Source: 2-12-FULL-35-15 sp036386835
Lineage (GTDB): Bacteria > Bacteroidota > Bacteroidia > 2-12-FULL-35-15
Length of the DNA: 64,000 nucleotides
Reading direction: 5' to 3'
Assembly (NCBI GenBank): GCA_036386835.1
Contig: DASVUX010000011.1
Coordinates: 496,001-560,000, forward strand
Shown here: piece after piece, positions 63,301 to 64,000 of the stretch
Layout: each line of letters starts with the position of its first letter
Position numbering within the stretch: the first letter of the stretch is position 1
Made by a program: the position numbers and the translations under genes
Notes under the pieces: generated by a model
Databases searched by the model: none
Seen by the model: the letters and a program-made list of their open reading frames with translations, nothing else
What the model was told of the DNA's origin: nothing

Positions 63301-63859
63301 TGGTGTTTTGATAGGTACAGCATTGTTTAAAATGGATATGAGTATCGTTATGACCGGTGTCGGGATCATCGCCCTGGGAGGAGTGGTTGTGCGGAACGGT
63401 ATCCTGCTTATTGAGTTTGCAGAAATGTCACGGGCACAGGGAATGAGCTTGTGGGATGCAACAGTTGAAGCTGGGCGCACACGTATGACCCCTGTTGTAC
63501 TCACTGCGACCGCAGCTATTCTTGGATTGATCCCGCTGGCTGTAGGACTGAATATTGATTTTGAAACATTGTTCGCGAGCGGAAATCCACACTTGTATTT
63601 TGGTGGCGATAACGTTGTATTCTGGGGGCCATTATCCTGGACGATGATTTTTGGTTTAGCGTTCGCTACATTCCTTACATTGCTTCTTGTACCTGTAATG
63701 TACCTGATGTCAGAGCGACTAAAACGTAAATCGGAAGTGATCCTTGATCATCTTGGTTTATCACATGCACTCATGTATGTGCCGTTCTTTATTATGTTCA
63801 CACGTTTATTCCTCAGAATAAAAGGCGTGAAGCTTGAGTACGGAAATTTAGACAGATAA
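60386..63859 (+). CDS. RND efflux pump permease (HAE1-like)
   Basis: 1157 aa, 12 transmembrane helices with two large periplasmic loops. Seen: N-terminal FIIVVWGIKSYNSIPKESFPEI, helix 4 GIVVDDAIVVIEN with proton-relay D410 and D411, and helix 10 GIIALGGVVVRNGILLIEF, where R1003 stands at the position of Lys940 of AcrB. It is about 100 residues longer than AcrB because of insertions and a C-terminal tail with an extra hydrophobic stretch (ALMYVPFFIMFTRLFLRI). An inner-membrane H+-driven pump for drugs, lipids or metabolites; substrate unknown. Last gene of the operon. Confidence 0.95.
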   Translation: MEFKEFKPSSWAINNKISIYVLTFIIVVWGIKSYNSIPKESFPEIVVPTIYINTVYAGNSPTNIENLVTKPIEKQLKGIAGVKKLNSTSLQDVSVIMVEFNTNVNVPEAKQKVKDAVDKAATDLPKDLTAQPNVMEVNFSEMPILYINLAGNMDLNKLKKYAEDMKDRIEGMKEISRVQMVGDLEREIQINVDMYKMQAGNFSNYDIYRAVSEENVNASAGLVPMDGMKRNLTIKGEFTSVEEIGNLVITSGSGARAYLKDIAEVVDGTKEQESYARLEGKNVITLQVIKRSGENLIEASDKIAELTARMEKEDFPKEMKVTITGDQSEKTRSTLHDLINTIIIGFLLVTFILMFFMGVTNALFVAASVPLSMFIAFIFMPIIGGVFDFSYTMNMIVLFAFLLALGIVVDDAIVVIENTHRLFENGKRDIRVAAKMAVGEVFMPVLSGTLTTLAPFVPLLFWGGIIGKFMFYLPITLIIALLASLLVAYIINPVFAVDFMKPHDLKGHKPKWTGKTTGMTVVMGLIAILLHASGSHAMANLVLFILLFALLNTFYLYKVFERFQNNLWPSIQRRYTSLLLKFLKRPAMSLVGIFVLFVLSLIFFMARSPKVVFFPQGDPNFVYVYVKLPVGTDPAKTNKVMLMAEQKVNSVLGDSNKIVKSVITNVTKGTTDPQDQDQSDYPNRGKISISFVDFKDREGQSTADLLATLQQLNWNIPGAEISVSKEQAGPPVSKPINIEVRGDDFDALVNNSIRLKRYLDQQKIEGVENLKSDFETIKPEIVFNIDRERANREGVSTTTIAREIRGAVFGLEVSKFRDENDQYPIQLRYKYDQRNNIEALRNLKITFRDMNMGGILRSVPLSAFADVEYSNTYGGIKRKMQKRVITLSSNVTSGFNENEVAAKVKSAMTGYAPLGKVEVVMTGQAEEQAETGAFLGGALMMSIAMMLFILVLQFNAVGKPIIILSEIFFSIIGVLIGTALFKMDMSIVMTGVGIIALGGVVVRNGILLIEFAEMSRAQGMSLWDATVEAGRTRMTPVVLTATAAILGLIPLAVGLNIDFETLFASGNPHLYFGGDNVVFWGPLSWTMIFGLAFATFLTLLLVPVMYLMSERLKRKSEVILDHLGLSHALMYVPFFIMFTRLFLRIKGVKLEYGNLDR

Positions 63860-63862
63860 TAA

Positions 63863-63889
63863 AAAAGGGCTTCGTGATGGAGCTCTTTT
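63863..63889 (+). terminator. Weak terminator after RND gene
   Basis: Stem aaaagggct / agctctttt with one G-T pair and a 9-nt loop, flanked by A and T runs. Low GC makes it a weak call. Confidence 0.45.
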
Positions 63890-63919
63890 TAGTTACTGCC
63901 ATCTCAACTGCGTGCAGTA

Positions 63920-63980
63920 TGTCATCCTGGACGAACGCAGTGCAGTGAATGGATCTTCTGTCAAACGAAGAGAACCTCTT
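63920..63980 (+). repeat. Possible extragenic dispersed repeat
   Basis: The stretch tgtcatcctggacgaacg ... gtgaatggatcttctgtc resembles the widespread intergenic GTCATCC...GAACGAAG...GAAGGATCT type of repeat found in many bacterial genomes. Only one copy is visible here. Confidence 0.35.
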
Positions 63981-64000
63981 GAATAAATAAGATTTTTATA

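Noticed and set aside
1..64000. Prophage, insertion sequence, CRISPR-Cas, restriction or toxin-antitoxin locus
   Set aside because: I looked for integrases, transposases, Cas proteins, methylase/nuclease pairs and small toxin pairs in all frames provided and saw none.

Overview
The window reads as a chromosomal segment of a Bacteroidota bacterium. Five large secreted proteins end in type IX secretion (T9SS) C-terminal sorting domains. Many genes are preceded by the Bacteroidota -7 promoter element TAnnTTTG and lack clear Shine-Dalgarno sequences. The gene set also fits (TypA, RpoN, PorT-like barrel, CARDB/PKD/SprB-type repeats, Reg_prop-Y_Y_Y-SpoIIE sensor). I cannot assign a family or genus. 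No phage, IS element, CRISPR array or restriction system was seen. The window is dense and mostly core-like, with accessory surface-protein loci.

Layout. 1-8.3 kb: the 3' end of a T9SS protein, a 2094-aa alpha-2-macroglobulin with a thioester motif, and an ABM-domain monooxygenase. 8.3-15.3 kb: a seven-helix-like membrane protein, an RsmB-type rRNA methyltransferase, a 45-aa histone-H1-like Ala/Lys protein missed by ordinary gene length cut-offs, dipeptide epimerase, a lipoprotein, an MFS transporter, and a minus-strand coupled operon of T9SS serine protease, YdjM-like membrane protein and LacX-like epimerase (to 16.5 kb). 16.6-26.3 kb: housekeeping (TypA, hotdog thioesterase, J-protein, peptide-binding lipoprotein, methylmalonyl-CoA epimerase, HAD phosphatase, glycogen debranching enzyme, a CAT-anticodon tRNA). 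26.3-35 kb: an orphan small membrane protein, an 1801-aa protein built of 14 CARDB repeats co-transcribed with a small basic secreted protein, a front-end desaturase, DsbA/FrnE and OsmC. 35-49.6 kb is a signalling block: LytTR regulator, Hpt protein, hybrid histidine kinase, single-domain receiver, beta-barrel, PAP2-like protein, RpoN, Reg_prop/SpoIIE phosphatase, AsnS, and two tandem TPR proteins that end exactly where a SpoIIE domain would begin. 49.7-57 kb: two giant T9SS adhesin-like proteins. 57-63.9 kb: a complete TetR-TolC-MFP-RND efflux operon with a clear palindromic operator over its promoter.

How the genes work together. The strongest functional units are (i) the efflux operon, probably autorepressed by its first gene; (ii) a possible multistep phosphorelay His-Asp-His-Asp encoded in 35.1-38.9 kb; (iii) the SpoIIE/TPR group, where two catalytic-domain-less paralogues may act as partners or modulators; and (iv) three T9SS proteins (at 0, 49.8 and 53.5 kb) that share the same roughly 200-residue module in front of their sorting domain. 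I did not find an unmistakable new biological system. The truncated TPR pair, the shared pre-sorting module and a CREST-like membrane protein are the best candidates for something undescribed.
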